A stretch of DNA of 64,000 bases from Streptomyces sp. WM6386 (GTDB lineage Bacteria > Actinomycetota > Actinomycetes > Streptomycetales > Streptomycetaceae). The position numbers were made by a program, and so were the translations under genes. Each line of letters begins with the position of its first letter. Within the stretch, counting starts at the first letter, position 1. The DNA lies in the NCBI RefSeq assembly GCF_000972385.1, contig NZ_JXTE01000007.1:1-64000 (forward strand), given 5' to 3'. This document shows positions 44,729 to 56,367 of the stretch, piece by piece. The notes under the pieces were generated by a model. It was not told the origin of the DNA and ran no database searches. It worked only from the letters and a program-made list of their open reading frames with translations.

Positions 44729-45721
44729 CTACGGCATGGGCGTGTTGGCGGAGGGCCTGGAGGGCGCCGCCGGATACGCCTCCGGGGCGGGGCGGCACGG
44801 GTCGTTCAAGAACCCCTGAACGGTGCCGGCCACCCGCGCACCGGCACGAGCGGCCTCGGCCGCGCTCTCTCCCGGGTGCAGCAGAGTGCCGGCGGCGAAG
44901 ACGCCGGGCCGTGAGGTCTCGGGGGCCAGGGTCAGGCCTCCTCTGCGCGCCAGCTCGTTCTCGGGCACGAAGTCGCCGGTGAACACGACGGTGTCGCACG
45001 CCAGGACAGCCGTACGACCGTCTCGGTGCCGGACACGGACGCCGGACAGCCGTCCGTGGCCGAGGAGTTCGACGACCGCGGTCCCGGTGAGCAGGGGGAC
45101 GCGTCGGCGAAGGCGGGCGTCCTGGGCGCGGAGTCCGGTGGTCCGTGCCCGGTCCGACTCCGTGACCATGGCGACGACCTCGGCTCCGGCGGCCCGTACG
45201 GTGTCGGCGGCCGAGTACGAGACGCCTTCCGCACCGATGATCACCGCCCGCGTCCCGATCCGCTGCCCGTACAGGTGCACGGCCTGCTGGAGTTCACCGG
45301 TGGTGTAGACGCCGGCCGGCCGGGTCCCCGGCACCAGGCGTGCGGCGCGCGGGCGTTCACGGGCGCCGGTGGCCAGGATCACGGCCCGCGCCTCGATGGT
45401 CGCGGGGCCGTCCCGGCCGACGGTGGCGAGCGCGAGGGCGCCGCGGGCCGGGTCCGCCCAGTCGAGGACGCTCACTCCGGTCCTCACGACCGCCCCGGTC
45501 CGCTGCGCCGCGTCCACGAGCAGCCGGGCGTACGCGGGACCGGTCAGCGGATGGAGCCAGGTGCCGTAGCCGCCGTGCGCGCAGTGCCGTGGCACTCCCC
45601 CGGCCCGCTGCTCCCGGTCCAGCACCTCGACCTTGCCGGCACCGCCGACGGCCAGGCGGGCGGCGGCGGCGAGACCCGCGGGACCGGCGCCCACCACGAG
45701 GACGTCGACCTCGCGATTCAT
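44729..45721 (-). CDS. FAD-dependent oxidoreductase (GlpB/HcnB-like)
   Basis: The 330-residue flavoprotein begins with VDVLVVGAGPAGLAAAARL for FAD. It has VILATGARERPRAARLVPG, a second Rossmann GxGxxx-like AVIIGAEGVSYSA, and GVFAAGTLLHPGESAAEAAR near the end. It resembles subunits of alpha-glycerophosphate or amino-acid dehydrogenase complexes. It is the last gene of the operon, and its ATG overlaps the mini-ORF stop as ATGA. It probably works with the GlpA-like protein. Confidence 0.88.
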   Translation of the reverse strand: MNREVDVLVVGAGPAGLAAAARLAVGGAGKVEVLDREQRAGGVPRHCAHGGYGTWLHPLTGPAYARLLVDAAQRTGAVVRTGVSVLDWADPARGALALATVGRDGPATIEARAVILATGARERPRAARLVPGTRPAGVYTTGELQQAVHLYGQRIGTRAVIIGAEGVSYSAADTVRAAGAEVVAMVTESDRARTTGLRAQDARLRRRVPLLTGTAVVELLGHGRLSGVRVRHRDGRTAVLACDTVVFTGDFVPENELARRGGLTLAPETSRPGVFAAGTLLHPGESAAEAARAGARVAGTVQGFLNDPCRPAPEAYPAAPSRPSANTPMP

Positions 45722-45786
45722 ACCCGGACCCCCTCGAAGAACTCGCGCACCGCCGCGCCACCGCGGGCGCCGTCCTGACGCGTCAC
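45718..45786 (-). CDS. 22-codon translationally coupled mini-ORF
   Basis: GTG at 45786 overlaps the GlpA-like stop (GTGA), and its TGA overlaps the ATG of the next oxidoreductase (ATGA). The 22-residue product ends GGAAVREFFEGVRV, which echoes the end of the preceding protein (GATVRELFEEART). It may be a remnant of a small 2Fe-2S subunit found in such operons elsewhere, a duplicated 3' tail, or simply a coupling device for translation. Confidence 0.5.
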   Translation of the reverse strand: MTRQDGARGGAAVREFFEGVRV

Positions 45787-47165
45787 GTCCGGGCCTCCTC
45801 GAACAGCTCCCGTACGGTCGCCCCGCAGTAGAACCCCTGGCAGCGCCCCGACCGGGCCCGGGTGCGGCGGCGCAGCCCGTCGAGGCTGCCCGGCGGGACC
45901 GTACCGGCGAGGGCGTCGCGGATCTCGCCGCGGGAGACGCGTTCGCAGTGGCAGACGAGGGTGCCGTACTCCGGGTCGGCGGCGATGAGTTCGGGGCGCT
46001 GGTAGGGGCGGGGGAAGGCTTCGCCGAGGTTGGGCATGTGCACGGGATCCAGGTCGCGCGCAGGCCCCGACTCAAGTCCGTTCTTGGCTAGTTGTTCGAC
46101 GACATGTCCCGCGATGGCGAGCGAGGCGGTCAGGCCGGTCGAGCGGATGCCGCCCACCGTGACGTAGGACTGTTCCGGGTGGACGTGGATGCGGTAGTCG
46201 TCGTGCTCGGTGGCGGCGCGCAGTCCGGCGTAGACGGCGGTGACCTCCTCGTCGAGCAGTTCGGGCAGGATGCGGCGGCCCTGCTCACGCAACTGGGACA
46301 GGCCTTCGGCGGAGGACTGCGTGGCCCGCTTGTCGTCGAGGTCCTCGGCGGTGGGCCCGAGGAGGACGTTGCCGTACACGGTGGGTGTCACCAGGACGCC
46401 CTTGCCGAGGGCCGTCGGGACGGGCAGGAGGATGTGCCGGACCAGGCTCCGGGCGAACTTGTCGAAGACGATGAGCTGGCCGCGGCGCGGGGTGACGGTG
46501 AAGTCGTGGTGGCCGAGCCGCCGGTCGAGGGTGTCGGCGTCGAGACCGGCCGCGTTGATCACCCAGCCGGCGTGGAGGGCGCCCCGCGTCGTGACCTGGA
46601 CGCCTTGTTCCACCCGGCAGTTGAGGTGCAGGTCCACTCCGTGCCGGACGGCCTGCGTGGCGTAGGCCAGGGTCGTCGTCCAGGGGTCGATGATGCTCTC
46701 GCCCGGGACCTCCAGAGCCCCCAGCGCACCGGGGCCCAGGTGCGGCTCGCGCTCGTACACTTCGGCCGCGCCGAGCAGCCGGGACTCCCTGTAGTCGTTG
46801 CGCTCGGCCTTCTCCGCGAGGCGGGGCAGTTCGGCGAGCTGTTCCTCGTCCCAGGCGACGAGGAGGGCGCCGACCGGCTCGACGGGGATGCCCGACTCGG
46901 CGGCGAATCGGGCCAGTTGGTGTGACCCCTCGCGGACGAGCCGCGCCTCCAGCGAGCCGGGGACCGCGTCGAACCCGGTGTGCAGGATCGCCGTGTTGGC
47001 CTTCGAGGTGCCCTGGCCCACGTCGTCCTGCGCCTCGACGAGCGCGACACGCAGGCGTGGGTATCGGGCGAGTTCGCGGGCGATCGCGCTGCCGACGACT
47101 CCGGCGCCGACGATCGCCACGTCGTAGGTGGTGGAAGGCAGCGGTCCGGCCGTGGTGACCGTCAT
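45783..47165 (-). CDS. GlpA-like FAD-dependent dehydrogenase with BFD 2Fe-2S domain
   Basis: The 460-residue flavoenzyme has a DAO/GlpA-type fold: YDVAIVGAGVVGSAIARELA at the N-terminus, NAAGLDADTL, and YAGLRAATEHDDYRI near the C-terminal FAD site. A C-terminal BFD-type [2Fe-2S] domain (about 400-460) has ligands in LVCHCERVSRGE and RCQGFYCGATV. It likely oxidises a phosphorylated polyol such as glycerol-3-phosphate. The ATG overlaps the kinase stop (ATGA). Kinase plus dehydrogenase suggests kinase product is its substrate. Confidence 0.9.
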   Translation of the reverse strand: MTVTTAGPLPSTTYDVAIVGAGVVGSAIARELARYPRLRVALVEAQDDVGQGTSKANTAILHTGFDAVPGSLEARLVREGSHQLARFAAESGIPVEPVGALLVAWDEEQLAELPRLAEKAERNDYRESRLLGAAEVYEREPHLGPGALGALEVPGESIIDPWTTTLAYATQAVRHGVDLHLNCRVEQGVQVTTRGALHAGWVINAAGLDADTLDRRLGHHDFTVTPRRGQLIVFDKFARSLVRHILLPVPTALGKGVLVTPTVYGNVLLGPTAEDLDDKRATQSSAEGLSQLREQGRRILPELLDEEVTAVYAGLRAATEHDDYRIHVHPEQSYVTVGGIRSTGLTASLAIAGHVVEQLAKNGLESGPARDLDPVHMPNLGEAFPRPYQRPELIAADPEYGTLVCHCERVSRGEIRDALAGTVPPGSLDGLRRRTRARSGRCQGFYCGATVRELFEEART

Positions 47166-48601
47166 ACGGGTGTCCGGTCGAGCAGTGCGGCGACCTCGGT
47201 GCGGAAGCCGGCGCGGCGCTCGGCGGCCTCGTCGGGGGTGATGCGCGGCTCGTAGACGGCGGCCGGCTTCCAGTCGGGCAGCGCTTCGGCGACCGTCAGG
47301 TCGGGCTCGGCGCCCAGCCGGGCCAGGGCGCCGACGCCGAGCGCGGTCGCGTCGGGCAGGGCGGACACCTCGACGGGACGTTGCAGCAGGTCGGCCTGGG
47401 TCTGCATGAGCAGGGTGGAGCGGGTGAGGCCCCCGTCGACACGCAGGGCGGTGAAGGGCGCGCCGAGGTCGGTGCCGGCCGCGTCGGCGAGCTCGGCGAC
47501 CTGGGCGGCGATGCCCTCGCACAGGGCGCGCACGATATGGCCGGGACCCGTGTCGAGGCCGAGCCCGGTGAGCGATCCGCGCAGGTCGCCGCGCCACCAG
47601 GGGGCGGCGAGCCCGGCCAGTGCGGGGACGAAGGTGACGCCGGCGCTGTCGGGCACCGTGGCGCCGACGGCGTCGAGGTCGGCGGCGCCCTTGATGATGC
47701 CGAGGTCGGCGAGCCAGCGCACGGCGGACGCGGCCGTGTACACCTGGCCGTCGAGGCAGTAGCTCGCCTCTCCGCCGAGCCGCCAGGCGACACAGCTGAC
47801 CAGCCCGGAGGTGCCGTGGCTCGGGGTGTCGCCGGTGTGGGCGAGGAGGAAGGCGCCGGTGCCGTAGGTGCACTTGGCGCCGCCGGGTGCGGTGATGCGC
47901 TGGGCGAGCAGGGCGGCCTGCTGGTCGACGGCGAGGCCGGTGAGCGGGATCTCGGGCCCGAACTCCTTGGTCACGGCTATGTGTTGGGCGTTGTCGACGA
48001 CCTTGGGGAGCCGTTCGTCGGCGAGTCCGTACAGGTCGAGGGCGCGCGGTGACCAGCGGGCGCGGTCGAGGTCGAGGAGCTGGGTGCGGCCGGCGGTCGC
48101 GGCGTCGGTGACGTAGGCGCCGGTGAGACGGTGGACGAGCCAGGCGTCGGTGGTGGTGACGACGCCCTCGCGGGTGCGGTGGCAGCGTATCCAGGCCATC
48201 TTGGGGGCGGCGAAGTACGGGTCGAGGGGCAGGCCGGTCAGTTCACGCAACTCATCCGCGTACGGGGCGAGTTCCTCGCACACCGACTCGGCGCGGCGGT
48301 CCTGCCAGACGAGCGCCTCGGTGAGCGGGCGGCCGGTGTCGGGATCCCAGGCGAGCACGGTCTCGCCCTGGTTGGCGAGGCCCAGCGCCACGACGGGTTC
48401 GCACGCCTCGGCCAGGGCGCGGTGGCCGGCGTCGACGACCGAGGCGTACAGCTCCTCGGGGTCGACCTCGACCAGGCCGCCGGGCAGATGGCGCGGCCGC
48501 ACCTCGGCGAAGCCGGCGCCGATGACACCGCGTTCGGGGCAGACGACGAGGGCCTTGGTGCCGGATGTGCCCTGGTCGACAGCGAGCACCGGACCTGTCA
48601 T
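47162..48601 (-). CDS. FGGY family carbohydrate (glycerol-like) kinase
   Basis: The 479-residue kinase resembles glycerol kinase: VLAVDQGTSGTKALV, ALGLANQGETVLAWD, VWQDRRAE, and the nucleotide motif DGGLTRSTLLMQTQADLL (read around TRST). QQAALLAQ and KCTYGTGAFLL fit the glycerol/xylulose group. The Arg-Glu and Asp typical of glycerol contacts are visible as NQGE and DQQ. A related polyol is possible. It is the first gene of a four-ORF coupled operon. GGGGAGG precedes the ATG. Confidence 0.9.
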   Translation of the reverse strand: MTGPVLAVDQGTSGTKALVVCPERGVIGAGFAEVRPRHLPGGLVEVDPEELYASVVDAGHRALAEACEPVVALGLANQGETVLAWDPDTGRPLTEALVWQDRRAESVCEELAPYADELRELTGLPLDPYFAAPKMAWIRCHRTREGVVTTTDAWLVHRLTGAYVTDAATAGRTQLLDLDRARWSPRALDLYGLADERLPKVVDNAQHIAVTKEFGPEIPLTGLAVDQQAALLAQRITAPGGAKCTYGTGAFLLAHTGDTPSHGTSGLVSCVAWRLGGEASYCLDGQVYTAASAVRWLADLGIIKGAADLDAVGATVPDSAGVTFVPALAGLAAPWWRGDLRGSLTGLGLDTGPGHIVRALCEGIAAQVAELADAAGTDLGAPFTALRVDGGLTRSTLLMQTQADLLQRPVEVSALPDATALGVGALARLGAEPDLTVAEALPDWKPAAVYEPRITPDEAAERRAGFRTEVAALLDRTPV

Positions 48602-48881
48602 CGAGCCCTCCCCGGGGCGTGCCTTCGGACCATTTCTCGGCGATCACCGTGCGACAGCCTGCCGTCGCCCGACACATCGCGTCAAGCGGGGCTGACTGTG
48701 AGTCAACCCTCCGGCTCCGCAAAGGAGTTCGAAAAGATCGGGAAACGGGAGAAGATGCGGAACCTCCGCCTCTATAGTGACCGCCGCGACCGACGTGAGC
48801 TCCTCAACTGCCGCCCAGAGGAGGGCTGTTGTTACTCCACCCTGCCGTCAGAACCCGCCCGCTGCCCGGGGCGGGAGGCTG

Positions 48882-49859
48882 ATGGCCAGAGAAGGAGCAC
48901 GCCCCGCCTACGATCCCGCAGGCCATGACACCGCGCTGCGCGCCACCCTCCAGGAGTTACGCACGGGGCGCTGGATGTCGATGCGCCGGCTCCTCACGGA
49001 GACCACGGCCTGGTGGCAGTGGACCCAGCGCACCCAGGTCCTCGCCACCGCGGCCGCCGGCACCGACGTGGTGCGCGCCTGGCTCGAGGAGGAACCGCAC
49101 AGCGTCCCGGCCACGGTGATGCACGCCAGGGTCGCCGTGGAACGGGCGCTGCGGGCACACCGCGAGGGCCACCCCCACACCCTCGACCTGTGGCACGAGG
49201 CCTGGCGGGCGAGCCACACCGCGACCCGGGCCGCCCCACCGGACCCCGTCCCCTGGGTGTGTCTGCTGGCGCTGGCCCGGCTCGACCGGGAGCGGCAGTG
49301 GGCCGAGCACCGGGTGGCGCCTCCCGGGCCGATGCTGCCACCGGGCCCGTGGGGTCTGCTCGCCGAGGCCGACAAGCGCGACCCGTACAACCGCGAGGCC
49401 CACCACCGGATGCTCCAGTTCCTCTACGAGCACGGCACCTCGGGGCGGCTCGCGGAGGCCGCCGGCTACGCGCACTGGGCCGCCGACACCGCTCCCCCGG
49501 GCTCCGCGCTGCACGTCCTGCCCCTCTACGTCCGGGTCGAGCGCTACCGCCGCTCCGGCGGCCGCGACGCCGCGCTCGACCTGCACTGGGTCGCCGAGGA
49601 CGCCACCCGCGAGGCCCAGCGCGCGCTGTACGCCTGGTTCGAGCAGACCTTCACCGCCGAGCGCTCCCAGCTGGACCTGAATCATGTCGCCCACGCCCTG
49701 TGGGGCGCCCTCCAGTTCACCGACGCGACGCGGGTGTTCGAGGCACTCGGCCCGTACTGGACGCCCCTGCCCTGGGCGTACCGCACCCCCGATCAGGGCG
49801 ACACCGCCCAGGCCGTGGAGATCTTCCTCCAGGCCCGGGCGCGCTGCCGTCCCGCGTGA
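48882..49859 (+). CDS. Conserved unknown alpha-helical (TPR-like) protein
   Basis: The 325-residue, Trp- and Arg-rich cytosolic protein looks entirely helical, with TPR-like helix pairs (REAHHRMLQFLYEHGTSGRL; LAEAAGYAHWAADTAP). No catalytic motif, signal or membrane segment. I do not recognise a named family. GGGAGG lies four bases before the ATG at 48882, and an earlier in-frame ATG at 48777 lies just downstream of a TATAGT -10-like element. It is followed 25 bases later by the permease gene, so is probably co-transcribed. Confidence 0.72.
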   Translation: MAREGARPAYDPAGHDTALRATLQELRTGRWMSMRRLLTETTAWWQWTQRTQVLATAAAGTDVVRAWLEEEPHSVPATVMHARVAVERALRAHREGHPHTLDLWHEAWRASHTATRAAPPDPVPWVCLLALARLDRERQWAEHRVAPPGPMLPPGPWGLLAEADKRDPYNREAHHRMLQFLYEHGTSGRLAEAAGYAHWAADTAPPGSALHVLPLYVRVERYRRSGGRDAALDLHWVAEDATREAQRALYAWFEQTFTAERSQLDLNHVAHALWGALQFTDATRVFEALGPYWTPLPWAYRTPDQGDTAQAVEIFLQARARCRPA

Positions 49860-49884
49860 TCCACCACCAGTCCCGGAGGTACGT

Positions 49885-51402
49885 ATGTCCCGCACCACCG
49901 ACGGCCGCCCACCGCACGACGAGGAGCAGCGTCTGCGCGAACTCGGCTACCGGCCGGTCCTCGCCCGCCGTATGGGCGGTTTCGGCAACTTCGCGATCAG
50001 CTTCTCGGTGATCTCGATCCTGTCCGGCTGCATGACCCTGTACGGCTTCGGGCTCGGCGCGGGCGGTCCCGCGGTGATGCTGTGGGGCTGGGCCGGGGTC
50101 GGCCTGTTCGTCCTGTGCGTGGGCCTCGCGCTCGCCGAGGTCACCAGCGCGTATCCGACATCCGGCGCGCTCTACTACATGGCGGACCGGCTCGGCGGCC
50201 GCCGCTGGGGCTGGTACACGGGTTGGCTGAATCTGCTCGGTCTGCTGGGTGCGATCGCCGGCATCGACTACGGCGCGGCACTGTTCGCGGGCGCGTTCGC
50301 CAATCTCCAGTGGGGCTTCGAGCCGACGCCGGAGAAGACGATGCTCATCTTCGCCGTCATCCTGCTGCTGCACGCCGTACTGAACCTCTTCGGTGTGCGC
50401 CTGGTCAGCGTGCTCAACTCCATCAGCGTGTGGTGGCATCTGGCGGGCGTCGCCCTCATCGTCGGCGCGCTGGCGATCGTGCCGGACCACCACCAGTCGC
50501 CGTCCTTCGTCTTCACCGAGTTCGTCAACGACACCGGCTGGTCGAGTCCCTTGTACGTGGCGGCGGTCGGCCTGCTCCTGGCCCAGTACACCTTCTCCGG
50601 CTACGACGCCTCCGCCCATCTGTCCGAGGAGACCTCCAACGCCTCCGTGTCGGCCGCGAAGGGCATCGTCCGCTCCATCTGGGTCTCCTGGATAGCGGGC
50701 TTCGTCCTGCTCGCCGGTCTCACCTTCGCCATCCAGGACTACGACGCCACCCGGGCCACCGACACCGGGGTGCCGCCCGCGCAGATCCTGCTGGACGGCC
50801 TCGGCACGGACGGCGCGAGCGCGCTCCTCATCGTGGTGATCGTCGCCCAGCTGTTCTGCGGCAACGCCGAAGTCGCCGCGGCCAGCCGGATGGTGTTCGC
50901 GTTCAGCCGGGACGGGGCACTGCCGGGCTCGGCCCTGTGGCGCAAGGTCAGCAGCCGCACCCAGACCCCGGTCGCGGCCGTGTGGCTGTCGGTCTCGGTG
51001 GCCGGCCTCCTCGCCCTGCCGTCCCTGTACTCGGCGACGGCGTACGGCGCGGTCACCGCCATCAACGTCATCGGCATCACTCCCGCGTACGCCATCCCCG
51101 TACTGCTGCGGCTGCGCGCGGGCGACCGGTTCCAGCCGGGCCCCTGGAGCCTGGGCCGGTGGAGCAAGCCCGTCGGATGGATCGCGGTGGTGTGGGTGGC
51201 GTTCGTCACGGTGCTCTTCTGTCTGCCGCAGTCCTCGCCGGTGACGGTCGACACGATGAACTACGCGTCCGTCGCCCTCGCGGTCGTACTCGTCCTCGCC
51301 ACCGTGTGGTGGTACGCCGCCCGCCGTTCGTACGGGACGCCCACCACGGCGGCGTACGGCTCCGACCGTGACCAGGCGGAACTGGCTGAGGGGATCGTCT
51401 GA
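49885..51402 (+). CDS. APC-family amino acid permease
   Basis: The 505-residue integral membrane protein has about 12 helices. The APC core is seen in GFGNFAISFSVISILSGCMT, ALAEVTSAYPTSGALYYMA and FSGYDASAHLSEET. The pattern is closest to GABA/choline-type eukaryote-like permeases (BAT1-like). GGAGG lies seven bases before the ATG. The substrate is probably an amino acid or amine. Confidence 0.9.
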   Translation: MSRTTDGRPPHDEEQRLRELGYRPVLARRMGGFGNFAISFSVISILSGCMTLYGFGLGAGGPAVMLWGWAGVGLFVLCVGLALAEVTSAYPTSGALYYMADRLGGRRWGWYTGWLNLLGLLGAIAGIDYGAALFAGAFANLQWGFEPTPEKTMLIFAVILLLHAVLNLFGVRLVSVLNSISVWWHLAGVALIVGALAIVPDHHQSPSFVFTEFVNDTGWSSPLYVAAVGLLLAQYTFSGYDASAHLSEETSNASVSAAKGIVRSIWVSWIAGFVLLAGLTFAIQDYDATRATDTGVPPAQILLDGLGTDGASALLIVVIVAQLFCGNAEVAAASRMVFAFSRDGALPGSALWRKVSSRTQTPVAAVWLSVSVAGLLALPSLYSATAYGAVTAINVIGITPAYAIPVLLRLRAGDRFQPGPWSLGRWSKPVGWIAVVWVAFVTVLFCLPQSSPVTVDTMNYASVALAVVLVLATVWWYAARRSYGTPTTAAYGSDRDQAELAEGIV

Positions 51403-51533
51403 GCAGAGCCGTCCGCCCCCGGTGCCACCTACGAACTCCTGTGCCGGATACGGCAGGATGAGCGGTCGCGCCCGTCGTGGCGCCTTCACGGCCCGCGCGG
51501 TCGCTCATCCAGCACTTTCGAACAGGTGGCAAC

Positions 51534-55032
<3,499 letters not shown>

Positions 55033-55063
55033 CGCCGGGGCCCTTCGGGGCCTCTGCATGATC

Positions 55064-55096
55064 CCGCCCCGGTCGGCACGTGCCCGGCCGGGGCGG
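55064..55096. terminator. Bidirectional hairpin terminator
   Basis: CCGCCCCGGTCGG and CCGGCCGGGGCGG form a 13-base-pair stem with a single G-U wobble, between the convergent isocitrate dehydrogenase and DUF5713 genes. Confidence 0.82.
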
Positions 55097-55104
55097 AGTG
55101 CGTC

Positions 55105-55464
55105 TCACCAGTTCCGCCCGGAGATCAGCTCCTCCGAGTCCGCCGCCGCGAAGCCGTAGGCATGGGCGATGAACCAGAACTGCTCGCCTATCTCCTCCCG
55201 CGCGACGGTCTCGATCTCGCTGCCCGCCGCGTCGAAGGCCGCCTCGAGGTCGTTGAACTCCTCGGTGGCCGCATGCGTCAGTACGTACAGCGCGGCAAGA
55301 TCGGCGGGCCGTTCCCTCTCGATCCGCTCGCAGAGGCGCAGCAGGATCTCCCTGGCCCGGTCCAGCACGTGGTCGGGGTAGTAGTCGTCCGCGTACAGCG
55401 CCTTGAGAAACGGGTAGGCGGTCACCTGCGGATTGCTCATGCTCATGCTCATGCTCATGCTCAT
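55105..55464 (-). CDS. DUF5713 family protein
   Basis: The helical cytosolic protein of 111-119 residues matches DUF5713: NPQVTAYPFLKALYADDYYP, RLCERIERERPADLAALYVLTHAATEEFND (read around ADLA) and FIAHAYGF. Function unknown. Five in-frame ATG codons lie within the hexanucleotide repeat at its 5' end, giving Met-Ser repeats. No clear Shine-Dalgarno box precedes them. The true start may be any from 55440 to 55464. Confidence 0.85.
   Translation of the reverse strand: MSMSMSMSMSNPQVTAYPFLKALYADDYYPDHVLDRAREILLRLCERIERERPADLAALYVLTHAATEEFNDLEAAFDAAGSEIETVAREEIGEQFWFIAHAYGFAAADSEELISGRNW
55435..55464. repeat. ATGAGC hexanucleotide repeat at a start codon
   Basis: Five perfect tandem copies of GCTCAT (ATGAGC on the coding strand) span the DUF5713 start region. 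Copy-number change would add or remove Met-Ser pairs without frameshift, and would move the start codon relative to the promoter. Confidence 0.92.
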
Positions 55465-55511
55465 GCTGTGATCGTGCACCACACCACTGACAACGCCCCC
55501 GGAGCCGCCGC

Positions 55512-56309
55512 ATGACCTCTGCCGAACCGTCCTTCGAGCTGGTGCCCGGAGCCGGGGAATCGCCCGTGATCCTGCATGTGCCGCACTCGGCGCGGGAGAT
55601 ACCGGCCGAGGTGCGGGCGGGGATCGTTCTGCCGGACGCCGCGCTGGAGCGGGAGCTGGACCACATCGTCGACGCGCACACCGCGGAGCTCGCCGCGGAG
55701 GCGGCCGGAGCGGCGCGCCTCGCTCCGTGGCGGTTCGTGAACCGGCTCTCCCGGCTGGTCGTCGATCCCGAGCGCTTCCCGGACGAGCGGGAGGAGATGC
55801 TCGCCGTCGGGATGGGCGCCGTGTACACCCGGACGACCCGACGCGCGCCGCTGCGGCCCGAGGGCTTCGATCCCGAGCCGCTGATCGCGCGGTACTTCCG
55901 GCCGTACGCGCAGGCCATGACCGATGCCGTGGCCCAGCGGCTCGCCGCCACGGGGCGGGCCGTGATCGTCGACGTGCACTCCTACCCCACCGCACCGCTC
56001 CCCTACGAACTGCACGGCAAGGGGCCGAGGCCGCCGGTGTGCCTGGGGACCGACTCCTTCCACACCCCTCCCGAGCTCGTCGAAGCCGCTCAGGAGGCGT
56101 TCGCCGGCTGTGGGGGGATCGGGCTGGACAGTCCGTTCAGCGGGACGTATGTGCCCTTGGAGTTCCACGGCCGTGATCCCCGCGTGTCCGCGCTGATGGT
56201 GGAGATCCGGCGGGACACCTACATGAGCGAACCCGGCGGGCCCGCCGGCCCCGGGCTGCGGATTATGGCGTCGGCCCTCGCCGCTCTCGTCGACGCCGTC
56301 ACCCGCTGA
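55512..56309 (+). CDS. N-formylglutamate amidohydrolase family protein
   Basis: The 265-residue protein resembles HutG-type N-formylglutamate amidohydrolases: VILHVPHSAREIP at the N-terminus, ELDHIVDAHT, NRLSRLVVDPERF and IVDVHSYPT with metal ligands. EIRRDTYM is near the end. The pathway (histidine breakdown) is not encoded nearby, so the natural substrate is unsure. GGAGCC precedes the ATG. Confidence 0.88.
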   Translation: MTSAEPSFELVPGAGESPVILHVPHSAREIPAEVRAGIVLPDAALERELDHIVDAHTAELAAEAAGAARLAPWRFVNRLSRLVVDPERFPDEREEMLAVGMGAVYTRTTRRAPLRPEGFDPEPLIARYFRPYAQAMTDAVAQRLAATGRAVIVDVHSYPTAPLPYELHGKGPRPPVCLGTDSFHTPPELVEAAQEAFAGCGGIGLDSPFSGTYVPLEFHGRDPRVSALMVEIRRDTYMSEPGGPAGPGLRIMASALAALVDAVTR

Positions 56310-56367
56310 CCACCGGCTGGAGCACTCCCGCGCGACAGCGCACCACAGGGCCGGTGAGGCTGGGGGC

